Position numbers and translations under genes: made by a program. Under the pieces are notes generated by a model. The model worked only from the letters and a program-made list of their open reading frames with translations. It did not search any database and was not told where the DNA came from. Shown here piece by piece: positions 17,077 through 26,058 of a DNA stretch of 64,000 nt (its first letter is position 1; every line of letters starts with the position of its first letter). The stretch is from positions 144,518 through 208,517 of the forward strand of contig LIUM01000046.1 of the NCBI GenBank assembly GCA_001462345.1, in the 5' to 3' direction. Origin of the DNA: Fibrobacteria bacterium AD312. GTDB taxonomy: Bacteria; Fibrobacterota; Fibrobacteria; Fibrobacterales; Fibrobacteraceae.

Positions 17077-17248
17077 ATTAAGTGACCCTTGTGTTAACTT
17101 TATTAGATGATATTTAGCAAAAAAAAGGTTTTATCCAATGTACCAAGCTAAAAAGTACCCCAAATAATTAACGCAATAATTTAAATATACGCATAGACAT
17201 GCGTTTTTTTCAAAATATTCAATTGTTATTAAAGATAAACCTGATGGT

Positions 17249-18028
17249 TTACGATTCCCTTATCTCTTCCAAAAAGAGACTCATTTGCTCTTCTGTTTTA
17301 CATTCTCGTAAAAATTGTATTGCTTGAGTCATTTTTTTGGCTGATAACAAGCCAGGAACCAAAACATCACTGATGCTACCGTAAGTTAAATTCGCTCCCA
17401 TCGCAAGGGACCAAACTCGGCTAACAGATCCAGAGACGCCCATCGCGAAAGCCGCCCGTAATTCAAACTGTGATTCTATTCGTCTTAAAAAATCATAAAG
17501 AGGGCGTGCATCGCCTGGACTATGGCTCATTGCAGCCACCTTCACACCACAAGCACCAAAATCTATCGCCCGTTTTGCGAGTAATTCTAGTTCTGGAGTG
17601 GTAGGGATTTTTAAAAAATCATGCATAGAAATAAAAAGACGAGATCCCTTAGCACTTGCCATTTCTTTAAGTAAAAGAGCTTCTGGCCCTAATGCAAATA
17701 GTTCTAAATCTATCCATAATGGAACTACGTCTGCACTTAAAATCGATTCCCAAAGCCAAAGCCTTTCTTTTACAATAGAATCCTCAAGTGCCCCACCATC
17801 TCGTTTCAATCGAATCGTCCCAATAATTTTGGCCTCTGGATGTAAAGCTCGAACCCTTGCCGCTATAAGAGGCCAATCTTGTATGGATTCAAAGAGATCA
17901 TATCGAATTTCTAAGACAGGGCATAGTAAAAGACCAGAATGAAGGTCTCCCCCAAGCATTGATTCAGCCTGAACTAAGTTTGTCTGCGATATAATACCAG
18001 CTAAGAGAGGGCTTCCTGCATTGTTCAT
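17249..18028 (-). CDS. aroD: 3-dehydroquinate dehydratase, type I
   Basis: About 259 residues. Type I AroD forms a Schiff base with 3-dehydroquinate and removes water in the shikimate pathway. Family landmarks: [11 protein letters not shown] (substrate-binding E and R), [27 protein letters not shown], the catalytic histidine in [12 protein letters not shown] and the Schiff-base lysine in [14 protein letters not shown], then [19 protein letters not shown] and LTYGSI. The frame is open for almost 100 more codons upstream, but those overlap clpP in reverse and do not resemble AroD; the ATG at 18028 begins the match. The divergent clpP start is only 64 bases away, so the two promoters share this interval. 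Confidence 0.85.
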   Translation of the reverse strand: MNNAGSPLLAGIISQTNLVQAESMLGGDLHSGLLLCPVLEIRYDLFESIQDWPLIAARVRALHPEAKIIGTIRLKRDGGALEDSIVKERLWLWESILSADVVPLWIDLELFALGPEALLLKEMASAKGSRLFISMHDFLKIPTTPELELLAKRAIDFGACGVKVAAMSHSPGDARPLYDFLRRIESQFELRAAFAMGVSGSVSRVWSLAMGANLTYGSISDVLVPGLLSAKKMTQAIQFLRECKTEEQMSLFLEEIRES

Positions 18029-18092
18029 TTCCCAAAAATACGTACTTTTTTCTAAATTAGGGATGTATAATTTTCCCCTACGGAGTTTTTTA

Positions 18093-18680
18093 ATGGAAAA
18101 GAAAGAATGCGAGAAAGAAAACGAATCTAAAACCCCTGATTTTCTAAAGACTGCTGAAGAATATTTAGCTAAAGAACGTCGTTTGTTCCTTTGGGGAGCC
18201 ATTGACGATGAATCTGCTGAAAAAATAGTAAAACGCCTTTTGTATTTAGATTCATTAGAAAACAAAGACATTATTCTTTTTATCAATAGCCCTGGTGGCG
18301 TCATTTCTAGTGGCCTTGCCATTTATGATTGTATGCAAGCCATTAAAAGCGATGTTGTCACCGTTTGTTGCGGTCAAGCAGCATCGATGGGAGCCGTTCT
18401 TCTTACTGCTGGTGCCAAAAACAAGCGCTTTGCATGGCCAAACGCACGCATTATGATTCACCAGCCTTTAATCCATGGCGAAATGGTTGGTCCTGCAACC
18501 GATATTCAAATCCAAGCCGAAGAAATGCTCCGCATTCGCAGCGTTACAGGGCAAATCCTTGCTAAACATTCTGGCAAAAAAATTGAAGATATCGATCGTG
18601 ATACTGAACGCGATAACTTCATGTCAGCCGAAGAAGCTGCTGCCTATGGTTTAATTGACTCTGTTAAAAGCATTCTATAA
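18093..18680 (+). CDS. clpP: ATP-dependent Clp protease proteolytic subunit
   Basis: 196 residues of the barrel-forming serine protease. The catalytic serine is at about residue 98 ([11 protein letters not shown]), histidine at about 123 (RIMIHQP) and the aspartate in [32 protein letters not shown] forms the oxyanion region. The N-terminus is longer and more charged ([13 protein letters not shown]) than usual. GGAG at 18082-18085 eight bases before the ATG decides the start, although the frame is open upstream. No clpX or tig is adjacent; ftsY begins 2 bases after the stop, so they are probably co-transcribed. Confidence 0.95.
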   Translation: MEKKECEKENESKTPDFLKTAEEYLAKERRLFLWGAIDDESAEKIVKRLLYLDSLENKDIILFINSPGGVISSGLAIYDCMQAIKSDVVTVCCGQAASMGAVLLTAGAKNKRFAWPNARIMIHQPLIHGEMVGPATDIQIQAEEMLRIRSVTGQILAKHSGKKIEDIDRDTERDNFMSAEEAAAYGLIDSVKSIL

Positions 18681-18682
18681 GT

Positions 18683-19609
18683 ATGGGCTTTTTATCGGTT
18701 ATTAAAGGTGGTCTCACCAAAACAAGAAACGCTCTTCTCAGCGAACTGAAAGGCATTGTCGGGGCTGGAAAAATCACCGATGAAATGCTTGAAAATCTTG
18801 AAGAACATTTAATTAAAGCTGATGTTGGCGTAGAAGCTGCTTTTCTTTTAACAGACGCTCTTAGAGAAAACGCTCTTGGCAAATCTCTTTCTACTGAAGA
18901 AGTACTCGGTATTATGCGTACCGAGGCAGAACGGTTATTATCAGATCCTCCCCCATTTGAACTAAAAGGGAAACCACACGTTATATTAGTGATTGGGGTG
19001 AATGGCGCAGGTAAAACGACAACCATCGGTAAACTTGCTTCTCGTTTTATTTCAGAAGGGAAAAAAGTTTTGATTGCCGCAGGAGATACTTTTAGAGCGG
19101 CCGCGATTGAACAATTAGAAGCTTGGGCAGAACGGTCTCAAGCCGATTTTGTGAAGCATCAAGAAGGCTCGGATCCTGCTGCCGTAGCTTACGACGCTTG
19201 TGAAGCCGCTAAAGCTAGAGGCTGTGATGTTGTTCTAATTGATACTGCTGGTCGTTTACACAATAAAGACCACTTAATGGAAGAGTTACGTAAAGTAGTT
19301 CGAGTGATTAAAAAACACGATCCATCTTACCCTCATGATCTCTGGCTTGTAATCGATGGGAATACAGGACAAAATACAATTAACCAAACAAAAGTTTTTC
19401 ATCAAAGCTTTCCTCTTACTGGTCTTGTCATTACTAAGCTAGATGGCACGGCAAAGGGTGGTTCCGTATTAAGCATTTCAAGTGCACTACAGATTCCTAT
19501 TCGCTGGATTGGTATGGGAGAACAAATCCATCAGCTTGTGCCTTTTAATAAACAAGAATACGTTGAAGGCCTTTTTGAAAACGCTCTTTCAAATGAAGAC
19601 GCAAACTAA
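18683..19609 (+). CDS. ftsY: Signal recognition particle receptor FtsY
   Basis: 308 residues, the SRP receptor GTPase that docks ribosome-nascent-chain complexes at SecYEG. It lacks the long acidic A domain of E. coli FtsY and starts directly with the N domain (GFLSVIKGGLTKTRNALLSEL). The NG domain motifs follow: GVNGAGKTTTIGKLA, AAGDTFRAAAIEQLEAWA, LIDTAGRLHNKDHLM, TKLDGTAKGGSVL and GMGEQIHQLVPF. It sits 2 bases after clpP, and the next lipoprotein start lies within its last codons. Confidence 0.96.
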   Translation: MGFLSVIKGGLTKTRNALLSELKGIVGAGKITDEMLENLEEHLIKADVGVEAAFLLTDALRENALGKSLSTEEVLGIMRTEAERLLSDPPPFELKGKPHVILVIGVNGAGKTTTIGKLASRFISEGKKVLIAAGDTFRAAAIEQLEAWAERSQADFVKHQEGSDPAAVAYDACEAAKARGCDVVLIDTAGRLHNKDHLMEELRKVVRVIKKHDPSYPHDLWLVIDGNTGQNTINQTKVFHQSFPLTGLVITKLDGTAKGGSVLSISSALQIPIRWIGMGEQIHQLVPFNKQEYVEGLFENALSNEDAN

Positions 19610-19937
19610 AAAAACAAATCGATACTGGTGGGTATCTATTTTTTGTATATGCTTTTTTCTCATAAGTTGTGAAAAGCTGTCTCCTGTCGTTTCAGAAGAT
19701 TTTATTAACGCGTATATTGAACTACGAGCTACCTCTCTAGAACTAGGAGATGTAGATCCTAACGCTCGCATTCAAAGAACCAAAATTTTAAAAAAGTATA
19801 ATTTCACAACAGAATCCTTTAATCAAGAATCGGAAAGAATACGATCCAAGCCCGAATTATGGCTTTTATTTCAACAAAAAGTCGTTGATACTCTAGACTC
19901 CCTTCCCTTAAACACGCCATCGGAAAATAAAAAATGA
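19593..19937 (+). CDS. Small lipoprotein, DUF4296-like
   Basis: 114 residues with signal segment WWVSIFCICFFLISC (lipobox LISC). The mature part DFINAYIELRATSLELGDVDPNAR...ILKKYNFTTESFNQESERIRSKPELWLLFQQKVVDTL resembles the small helical lipoproteins grouped as DUF4296 in Bacteroidota (a -KYxxT-xxF-x-S-xx-y pattern); that assignment is by eye and tentative. The ATG overlaps the ftsY stop by 17 bases, no ribosome site is clear, and the stop overlaps the next gene by 4 bases, so it is translated within the clpP-ftsY transcript. Confidence 0.75.
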   Translation: MKTQTKKTNRYWWVSIFCICFFLISCEKLSPVVSEDFINAYIELRATSLELGDVDPNARIQRTKILKKYNFTTESFNQESERIRSKPELWLLFQQKVVDTLDSLPLNTPSENKK

Positions 19938-20443
19938 GATCCTTATCTATCTCAAAATTTTTATTTAATAAACTTCTTAAAGGGCATTTTATTTTATTGA
20001 TTATTGCTCTCACTTCTATAACCGCTTTTTCTAGTGATAATGCGATAAAAGTACAATGGGAACCCTATAGTAAAGCTCTAAAAAATGCCGCTGTGGATAA
20101 GAAAATGGTTTTTACGTATTTGTCAGCGAGCTGGTGCACTTCTTGTAAAGGAATGGAAAAAAATACTTTTACAGATCCTTTTATCGTAAATATTTTGAAT
20201 ACACGGTTTCATCCAGTAAAATTAGATGTAAATTCAGAAGAAGCAATTGTGTGTGATGAAAAAGAAAAAACGGTGGAACGTTGTTTTTTTGATGTTTGGA
20301 AATTAAATGGCGTACCTTCTTTTGTATTAATTGCTCCAAAAGGATTAAGTATTTTGACATTAACACAATCACTTGAATCTAGCGAAATGCGTCTTTTATT
20401 ACAGCACTTTCTTAAGAAAGAAAAAGAGTGGGTGCTAGAATGA
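19934..20443 (+). CDS. Exported thioredoxin-like protein
   Basis: 169 residues. An N-terminal hydrophobic stretch (LLKGHFILLIIALTSITAFSS) should export it. The thioredoxin-7/DsbD-gamma-like domain has the redox motif in TYLSASWCTSCKGMEKNTF (C-T-S-C), the cis-proline segment NGVPSFVLIAPKG, and VKLDVNSEE. An extra CDEKEKTVERC pair lies between. Proteins of this type pass electrons to periplasmic disulfides or cytochrome c maturation; the ResB/CcsA system at 46453-49121 is a possible client, by inference only. Four-base overlaps with both neighbours indicate translational coupling. Confidence 0.85.
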   Translation: MRSLSISKFLFNKLLKGHFILLIIALTSITAFSSDNAIKVQWEPYSKALKNAAVDKKMVFTYLSASWCTSCKGMEKNTFTDPFIVNILNTRFHPVKLDVNSEEAIVCDEKEKTVERCFFDVWKLNGVPSFVLIAPKGLSILTLTQSLESSEMRLLLQHFLKKEKEWVLE

Positions 20444-22068
20444 CATCTATCCTCTTTTACAGTGAAATCATATATTGGATTTCCCTTCTTTTAATTGTTC
20501 ATTGTTATCTTGTTTTTCCTATAACTCTTCCTTTTGTAAGTGAGTTTTTTAAGCGTAAACACAAGTCTTTTTCTGGAAATTATCAACCTAAGGTTTCCAT
20601 TCTTATTTCTGCATTTAATGAAGAAGGGATTATAGAAAAAAAGATTTTAAACCTACTTGAACTAGACTACCCCAAAGAGAAACTGGAAATTCTTATCGGA
20701 GATGATGGCTCTAGTGACCGTACGGCAGAAATCATTTTACGATATAAAGATCAAGGGATTCGCTTAATTCAAGCAGAAAAAAATGCAGGCAAAGCGGCGA
20801 TGTTAAATCGCTTGCAAAAAGAAGCGCAAGGAGAAATACTCCTATTTTGCGATGCCAACACATTATTTTTTCCAAATGTGGCTCGGAAAATTGTGGCTCC
20901 TTTTGAAGACCCCAAAGTCGGCTGTTCTTGTGGCCATTTAATTTTATCCGATTATAGTGGCAGTATTCTTGGTCAAGGCGAGAGTTCTTATTGGGATTTA
21001 GAATCTGAAATCAAACGCTTTGAAGGGGTCTTAGATCGCTTAATTGGAGGCAACGGCGCTCTTTATGCGATTCGTAGTGACCTTTACACTCCCCTCCCAA
21101 TTAAAAAGAGCGTGATGGATGATTTTTTCATTACTGTAAAAGTCCTTCAAAAAGGATATTTCTCTACTTTTGTTTCGACAGCAATAGGCACAGAACAAAC
21201 ATCTAAAGAATCCATTGGTGAATTTCGAAGAAAGGTACGCATCGGAAGAGCAAACTTTAATTTCTTACTTTCTTATTTACCGTTATTAAATCCATTTCGT
21301 CCTCTTTTAGCCTATTTATTTTTCTCTCATAAACTCCTTCGCTGGTTTACACCTCATTTAGGAATTATCTTACTTCTATCTAATTTATTCTTAATCTTCA
21401 CTAAGAAACCCCTATACTTTGGCTCCTTCATCTTTTTCATTTTATTAATTTTTACAGGAGCCTTGCGTTTAATTCCTAGTGCTTATTACTTTTTATCTAT
21501 GAACATCGCCATTCTTAAAGGTTTTTTCTTATCGTTCCTACGCGAAAAAAGTGGCGGGTGGCAACGGGAAGCACGTACTGATGATCAAACCAATGCTGTT
21601 TCCATCAAGAGCATCTCTTTCCTTATTTGTTTTATTCTTTCTCTTTCTGTTGCTGTCCCTAACGCTAATGCCATTTTAACCATGGATCTCACCGTTGGAG
21701 CAATAACGACTGCGCCAAAACCAGACCGAGCCAATATCAGCTTAGGAGGCCATCTCTGGCTTCCTATTGATCAAATGATTTTTATTGGTGTTGGCGGTAA
21801 CTATCAAGAAATTGATAAAACTGTTTTTGTTCCAGTAACAGGAAGTTTATGGATAAGACTTCCAATAGGTAAACAAGTTCTTCCTGTTGTCACTAGCGAC
21901 TTTGGTTATGCCATTGGAAAGGAACATCAGTTTATATGGAACGCTGGCGTTGGTATTGATATTAAAAACGGAGATTACTCCTCTCTAATTCTGCTCGCTG
22001 GTTATCAGAAACTAAAAAAGAAAGGCGACTACATTTATTTACGAGCCGGTATTTTAATTGAAATTTAA
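20440..22068 (+). CDS. Family 2 glycosyltransferase fused to a beta-barrel-like domain
   Basis: 542 residues. Residues about 1-30 form a membrane helix. Residues about 45-280 are a processive-type GT2: PKVSILISAFNEEGII, IGDDGSSDRTAEII, CDANTLFF (metal-binding acids), GGNGALYAIR, MDDFFI and RRKVRIGRANFN (in place of QxxRW). Membrane segments follow (about 285-385). Then KSISFLICFILSLSVAVPNANA looks like a signal peptide, and the last 130 residues (MDLTVGAITTAPKPDRANISLGGHLWLP...GVGGNYQEI...YIYLRAGILIEI) alternate like outer-membrane strands. No frameshift or ATG separates the parts. Likely a polysaccharide synthase fused to, or read through into, a small barrel protein. ATGA overlap with the upstream gene. 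Confidence 0.75.
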   Translation: MTSILFYSEIIYWISLLLIVHCYLVFPITLPFVSEFFKRKHKSFSGNYQPKVSILISAFNEEGIIEKKILNLLELDYPKEKLEILIGDDGSSDRTAEIILRYKDQGIRLIQAEKNAGKAAMLNRLQKEAQGEILLFCDANTLFFPNVARKIVAPFEDPKVGCSCGHLILSDYSGSILGQGESSYWDLESEIKRFEGVLDRLIGGNGALYAIRSDLYTPLPIKKSVMDDFFITVKVLQKGYFSTFVSTAIGTEQTSKESIGEFRRKVRIGRANFNFLLSYLPLLNPFRPLLAYLFFSHKLLRWFTPHLGIILLLSNLFLIFTKKPLYFGSFIFFILLIFTGALRLIPSAYYFLSMNIAILKGFFLSFLREKSGGWQREARTDDQTNAVSIKSISFLICFILSLSVAVPNANAILTMDLTVGAITTAPKPDRANISLGGHLWLPIDQMIFIGVGGNYQEIDKTVFVPVTGSLWIRLPIGKQVLPVVTSDFGYAIGKEHQFIWNAGVGIDIKNGDYSSLILLAGYQKLKKKGDYIYLRAGILIEI

Positions 22069-22134
22069 AATACCGATAAATTAATCTTTTTGAAATATTG
22101 AAAAATAAAATGAACCAGCCCCCATGGTCGAAGC

Positions 22135-22443
22135 TTAAACTTCTGAACCAACAGGTGCTTCTATTACGTTTAGTTCTTCGTCTAAAATATTTAAGCCCAT
22201 AATGACGTCTAAATCATCTGGTGCTCCGTAAAAATCAACGACTAAGCCAACCTTTTTCATTTCATCTTTTTGCTTTTCGAAATGGACAATGTCATACACC
22301 TTGACACTAATCACTGCTGCTTCTGTAATAGGAATTTCGAGAATCATTCCTCGGTTAATTGGGCCTTCTATTACTTTGCCTTTAAAAATAAGACTGGTTT
22401 GATCATCCCCAAGGGACGTTTTCTTTACATGAAATTTTGGCAT
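22135..22443 (-). CDS. Conserved hypothetical, small beta-barrel-like protein
   Basis: 102 residues, no signal peptide and no cysteine. The order of short strands (KFHVKKTSLG, SLIFKGKVIEGPINRGMILEIPI, AAVISVKVYDIVHFEK, KVGLVVDFYG) recalls domain 2 of translational GTPases, where an oligonucleotide-binding barrel carries a G-x-V-x-x-G-x-I-x-x-G pattern. This is only a pattern resemblance. The acidic tail (DDLDVIMGLNILDEELNVIEAP) is probably helical. It is transcribed alone, divergent from mqnA 71 bases away. Confidence 0.65.
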   Translation of the reverse strand: MPKFHVKKTSLGDDQTSLIFKGKVIEGPINRGMILEIPITEAAVISVKVYDIVHFEKQKDEMKKVGLVVDFYGAPDDLDVIMGLNILDEELNVIEAPVGSEV

Positions 22444-22514
22444 GTTGTTCGATTATTTTGAAAAGTGTTAAAAACGATATTGTAACTCATTGGTAAAAAG
22501 TTACCTTTTTTTTT

Positions 22515-23336
22515 ATGAATCTCAATATCGGTCGTATCCCTTTTTTGGTCTGTGCCCCATTCTTTTACAATTTTTTAACGAAAGAGGGCGATTTTCCTGA
22601 TTTTTTATTCATTGATGGTACTCCACGAGCTCATAATGAAGCCTTAAAGAATAATTCTATCGACTTAGCTCCAGCATCTTCTATCACTTTTGCAAAAAAA
22701 CCAGAGCTGTTTCTTTTATCTCCAAAGCTCTGTACCTCGTGTCATTTTGAAGTTCAGTCTGTAAAGCTTTTTAGCCAAAAACCTTTATTAGAACTCCATC
22801 ACATGAACATTCATTTAACAAATCAAAGTGACACCTCTATTGCTTTATTAGAAGTGTTGCTTTCCTGTCGTTTTAATGTGACTCCAACCTATATTCGTGA
22901 TAGGGCTTATGACCCCAAACAAGATGCCGCCCGCCTCCTCATAGGTGACCAAGCACTTCTAGAAACCAATGCCAATCACTTTCCTTATAGCTACGACCTC
23001 GCCACATTATGGGAAGAATGGCATCACCTCCCCTTTGTTTTTGGAGCATGGATAATACATAAAAATGCTCTTTCTAAAGAAAAAAAGCCTATCCTCGACC
23101 GTTTCTTAGATGCTGCTGAAGAAAATGTAAAATCCTTTAGAAGAGACCCTCAAACAGCAATTGATACCTGGTTAAAAAAATATCCCATTCCATTACCCGC
23201 TTCAATGATTTTTTCATACTACGATTCTCTAGACTACTCGTTTACTTCCGAACGAAAAGAGTCTCTTGAACTCTTTTATAGCTTGTGTAATCAAATTGGT
23301 ATTATTCCAAATGCGACTAAATTAAGATTCATTTAA
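22515..23336 (+). CDS. mqnA: Chorismate dehydratase, futalosine menaquinone pathway
   Basis: 273 residues of the MqnA/MqnD periplasmic-binding-like fold. Visible: IGRIPFLVCAPFFYNF (family G-x-x-x-Y-x-N), GTPRAHNEALKNNSIDLAPASSITFAKKPE (the G-P-x-x-N-xx-L-x-x-G-x-I-D-xx-P-x-SS signature that binds the carboxylate), RLLIGDQAL, and LWEEWHHLPFVFGAWI. MqnA converts chorismate to 3-enolpyruvyl-benzoate, the first step of futalosine-dependent menaquinone synthesis. Other mqn genes are not adjacent. The start ATG follows a T-rich leader without a good ribosome site. I favour MqnA over MqnD because of the APxSS motif and W-x-x-x-x-LPFVFGxW. Confidence 0.82.
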   Translation: MNLNIGRIPFLVCAPFFYNFLTKEGDFPDFLFIDGTPRAHNEALKNNSIDLAPASSITFAKKPELFLLSPKLCTSCHFEVQSVKLFSQKPLLELHHMNIHLTNQSDTSIALLEVLLSCRFNVTPTYIRDRAYDPKQDAARLLIGDQALLETNANHFPYSYDLATLWEEWHHLPFVFGAWIIHKNALSKEKKPILDRFLDAAEENVKSFRRDPQTAIDTWLKKYPIPLPASMIFSYYDSLDYSFTSERKESLELFYSLCNQIGIIPNATKLRFI

Positions 23337-23653
23337 GATTCAGTTTAACGCCTTATCGTACATCATTTATAAGTCTCTTTATTTTCTTTGTTTGATTTGT
23401 GAATTAACGTTTATTATCCATTTTCGCTAATTTTCCTTTTGCAGGTGCCCGTAAAATCAAGGTCTTCACTCTCTCCCAAAAGAGTAAAAAAAGTCTCTGT
23501 AATAAAATAAACCGTTTTATATTCGTTAAAGAAGAGCAATCTCCCGTTGTAAAAAAAATTTTTTCATTCAAAAAGAGAGTATTTTAAAAATTTATGATTT
23601 CCTTAAAAAATGGCTAAGCTCTCAAATCCTAACTTGTTGAAAGGCGGGTTTTT
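23337..23653 (+). other. Non-coding stretch before the response regulator gene
   Basis: 317 bases without a gene. It ends with GGCGGG 5 bases before the ATG of the next gene. AT-rich, with a short CTCTCCCAAAAGAG inverted repeat near 23471. I see no known riboswitch, including no c-di-GMP aptamer. Confidence 0.35.
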
Positions 23654-24526
23654 ATGATTGAAGAAAAAATTCTCATTGTAGATGACAATCCAGCCATCTT
23701 ACAAAAAACCGAAGATTTATTTACCCAAGTGGGTTATAAAGTGGCATTCTGTTCTTCTGGTGAAGATGCTCTTCAATTTTTAGAAACAGAGCGAGTGGAT
23801 CTCGTGCTATTAGACATTAATATGCCTAAATTAAACGGCTATGAAGTCTGCTTACGCATTAGACAGCAATATGCTTTGGATGATCTACCTATCATCTTTC
23901 TAACAGGCCGAGAGGATTTTGAAAGCATTACAAGAGGGTTTCATGCTGGAGCATCTGACTTTGTAAGTAAAGCCTCTGTTCCAGAAATTCTCCTCGCGAG
24001 AGTCAATGTCCATATTCGCTTAGCGAGAACATTGAATTTTTTGCGTGATATTTCTTTAACTGATGACCTAACTCAGTGTTATAACAGGCGCCATGCGATG
24101 TACACTCTTAAGGAATGGTTTGCAAGAAGTAAACGCTATGGCACTCCTTTTTCATTGATTTACTTTGACTTAAATGGATTAAAAAGAGTAAATGATAAAT
24201 ATGGACATCAAGCGGGTGATTTGCTTTTACGCTCCGTTGTGGCTGCTATTAAAAAACTGCTTCGAGAATCGGATATGTTGTTCCGTATGGGTGGTGATGA
24301 ATTTATGGTTTTATGCCCTGATACAGACAAACGTGGTGCAGATATTTGTGCAGAACGAATGCAAGATGCAGTAAAAGCCGTTACCATTATTGATCAGAAC
24401 ATCTCTTTTGCTTATGGAATCAGCCATTCTGTGGATTTATATAAAGACATGGACGAAATGCTAAGCACAGCAGATAAATTAATGTATCAGTGCAAAAAAG
24501 AAATGAAAAGTAAAGAAGCGAAGTAA
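23654..24526 (+). CDS. Response regulator with GGDEF diguanylate cyclase output
   Basis: 290 residues. The receiver domain occupies about 1-125: acidic pocket (VDDN), phosphorylated aspartate in LVLLDINMPKLNGYE (near residue 55), and the lysine in DFVSKAS. The GGDEF domain follows (about 135-285): DDLTQCYNRRHAM, FDLNGLKRVNDKYGHQAGD, and FRMGGDEFMVL with an intact active site. RESD five residues before GGDEF is a standard inhibitory I-site. It should make cyclic di-GMP on phosphorylation, like PleD/WspR-type regulators. No kinase is adjacent; the gene is alone with its own terminator. A PP2C or PilZ partner is not seen nearby. Confidence 0.93.
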   Translation: MIEEKILIVDDNPAILQKTEDLFTQVGYKVAFCSSGEDALQFLETERVDLVLLDINMPKLNGYEVCLRIRQQYALDDLPIIFLTGREDFESITRGFHAGASDFVSKASVPEILLARVNVHIRLARTLNFLRDISLTDDLTQCYNRRHAMYTLKEWFARSKRYGTPFSLIYFDLNGLKRVNDKYGHQAGDLLLRSVVAAIKKLLRESDMLFRMGGDEFMVLCPDTDKRGADICAERMQDAVKAVTIIDQNISFAYGISHSVDLYKDMDEMLSTADKLMYQCKKEMKSKEAK

Positions 24527-24555
24527 AAATAATTCATTACTAATTGATTTTATTT

Positions 24556-24593
24556 AACCAGTAAATATTTTATGATTTGCTGGTTCTTTTTTT
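24556..24593 (+). terminator. Terminator after the GGDEF gene
   Basis: AACCAGTAAAT (24556-24566) pairs with ATTTGCTGGTT (24575-24585) with one T-G wobble, followed by C and a run of eight T. Confidence 0.82.
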
Positions 24594-24605
24594 AATCAGC
24601 GAACC

Positions 24606-24887
24606 TTGGCTAACAAAAGACTTATACTGCCTTTTTATGAAATATTTCTTTATTATCAAACTCAAACGCAAGATAATTTGTATTTTTTAAAAGTGAAAAA
24701 ATTATCTCATGACAGAAAAAATTGCCTAGAGTGCGCAGGATGCGTTGGTGTTTGTCCTACGATGGCTCTTGATATGTTCGGCTTAGATTTGCAAATCAAT
24801 CATGATAAATGCAATCGTTGCGGTATATGCGTTCGAGCTTGTCCTGCTGGTGTACTTAATTGGATAGAAAAGCCTGATGAAAAATAA
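24606..24887 (+). CDS. Ferredoxin with two 4Fe-4S motifs
   Basis: Up to 93 residues. Two complete cluster motifs: CLECAGCVGVCP and CNRCGICVRACP, the CxxCxxCxxxCP pattern of bacterial 2[4Fe-4S] ferredoxins. The N-terminal 40 residues (LILPFYEIFLYYQTQTQDNLYFLKVKKL) are not typical; the start is uncertain because only TTG (24606) and a GTG near 24691 are available and neither has a good ribosome site. The last codons overlap the following reductase gene by 11 bases, so this is almost certainly its electron donor. Confidence 0.88.
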   Translation: MANKRLILPFYEIFLYYQTQTQDNLYFLKVKKLSHDRKNCLECAGCVGVCPTMALDMFGLDLQINHDKCNRCGICVRACPAGVLNWIEKPDEK

Positions 24888-26058
24888 AGAATATGATGTT
24901 ATCGTTATTGGCGCAGGCCCAGGTGGCTCTGTTATAGCACGCCGTTTATCTCAATATGGCCATAGTGTTTTATTAATTGAGAAAAGAGAACAAATCGGAT
25001 TTCCCGTTCGATGCGGAGAAGCAAGCACCACTTTAGAAGATATCGAATCTTATGGTCCAATCGATGAGGATTGCATTGAAACCATTATTGATGGGCTTTT
25101 CGTCTATGGTCCTGGCGGGACCACGGTTGAATCCTTAAAAAAAGATACTGGTATTATGCTCAACCGAGAAAAATTCGATCCTTGTCTTGCAAAGCTTGCT
25201 GAACAAGATGGCGTTGAATTAGTGACAAATGCTCGTGCTGAATCTGTTAGCGCTGTTATAGGAAAGTTCCGAGAAGTTTCTATTGTAACACCAGAAGGTA
25301 CAGAAAAAATAAAAGGGCGAATGATTGTCGGCGCCGACGGAATGGAGTCTTTAGTGGGGCGCATGGCCGGATTAAAATGTCTTCACAATGTGAACTCTAC
25401 TTGTACAGGTGTTGATATTGAAGTAGAAGGTATTCTTACTGACCCTCGCTATTTAACTTTTTGGCAAGGGCATGATTTTATTAATGACGGTTACATTTGG
25501 AGTTTTCCAAAAGTAAAGAGTAATGTCACTAATTTCGGTGCTGGTTTTTTAATTCCAAAATCAAAAGATCTTTCTATTCAAGATATTACTTTACAGTGGC
25601 TTTATAAACTTTTTCCAGAGGCTAAAGTCAATAAAATTACTGGTGGATTAATTTCTGTTTCTGGTAATTTAAAAGAGTATGTTACTGACCGTTTAATTCT
25701 AGTTGGAGATGCTGCTCATCATACTAATCCACTTACTGGTGGTGGTATTGCTGCCGCTATGCGTGCCGCAAAAGAAGGAGCAGAAGTCATTCATAACGGC
25801 TTAATAAAAGATGATTTATCTAAAAACTTCTTAAAAAATTATGAAGAACGATGCTCTATTGTATTTGGTAAAAAGCATCAATTACTTTTAAAATTCAGAA
25901 AATTTTTATTAGGTCAAAAAAGAGAAGATCAAATTGAATTTTATAAGGTCATCAAAACTTTTGTGAAAAGTAATTTCAGCTATTTGGCATTAATCAAATG
26001 CCCGATAATTACTTTAAAATGCTTGTATCGTTATTTAAGGAGTTCTTCTAAAATTTAG
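24877..26058 (+). CDS. Geranylgeranyl-reductase-family flavoprotein
   Basis: 393 residues. N-terminal FAD-binding VIVIGAGPGGSVIARRLSQYGHSVLLIEK, the family's substrate/FAD segment PVRCGEAS, MIVGADGMESLVGRM, and LILVGDAAHHTNPLTGGGIAAAMRAAKEGA. The family saturates isoprenoid double bonds, in archaeal lipids, chlorophyll phytyl chains or menaquinone side chains (MenJ). With a ferredoxin gene overlapping upstream and mqnA close by, reduction of the menaquinone tail is the most plausible role. A hydrophobic C-terminus suggests membrane contact. Its 3' end overlaps the convergent gene at 26035 by 24 bases. Confidence 0.85.
   Translation: MKNKEYDVIVIGAGPGGSVIARRLSQYGHSVLLIEKREQIGFPVRCGEASTTLEDIESYGPIDEDCIETIIDGLFVYGPGGTTVESLKKDTGIMLNREKFDPCLAKLAEQDGVELVTNARAESVSAVIGKFREVSIVTPEGTEKIKGRMIVGADGMESLVGRMAGLKCLHNVNSTCTGVDIEVEGILTDPRYLTFWQGHDFINDGYIWSFPKVKSNVTNFGAGFLIPKSKDLSIQDITLQWLYKLFPEAKVNKITGGLISVSGNLKEYVTDRLILVGDAAHHTNPLTGGGIAAAMRAAKEGAEVIHNGLIKDDLSKNFLKNYEERCSIVFGKKHQLLLKFRKFLLGQKREDQIEFYKVIKTFVKSNFSYLALIKCPIITLKCLYRYLRSSSKI

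Noticed and set aside
18029..18322. N-terminal extension of aroD on the minus strand
   Set aside because: The extra 98 codons are the reverse of the clpP gene and do not resemble AroD; family similarity begins at the ATG at 18028.
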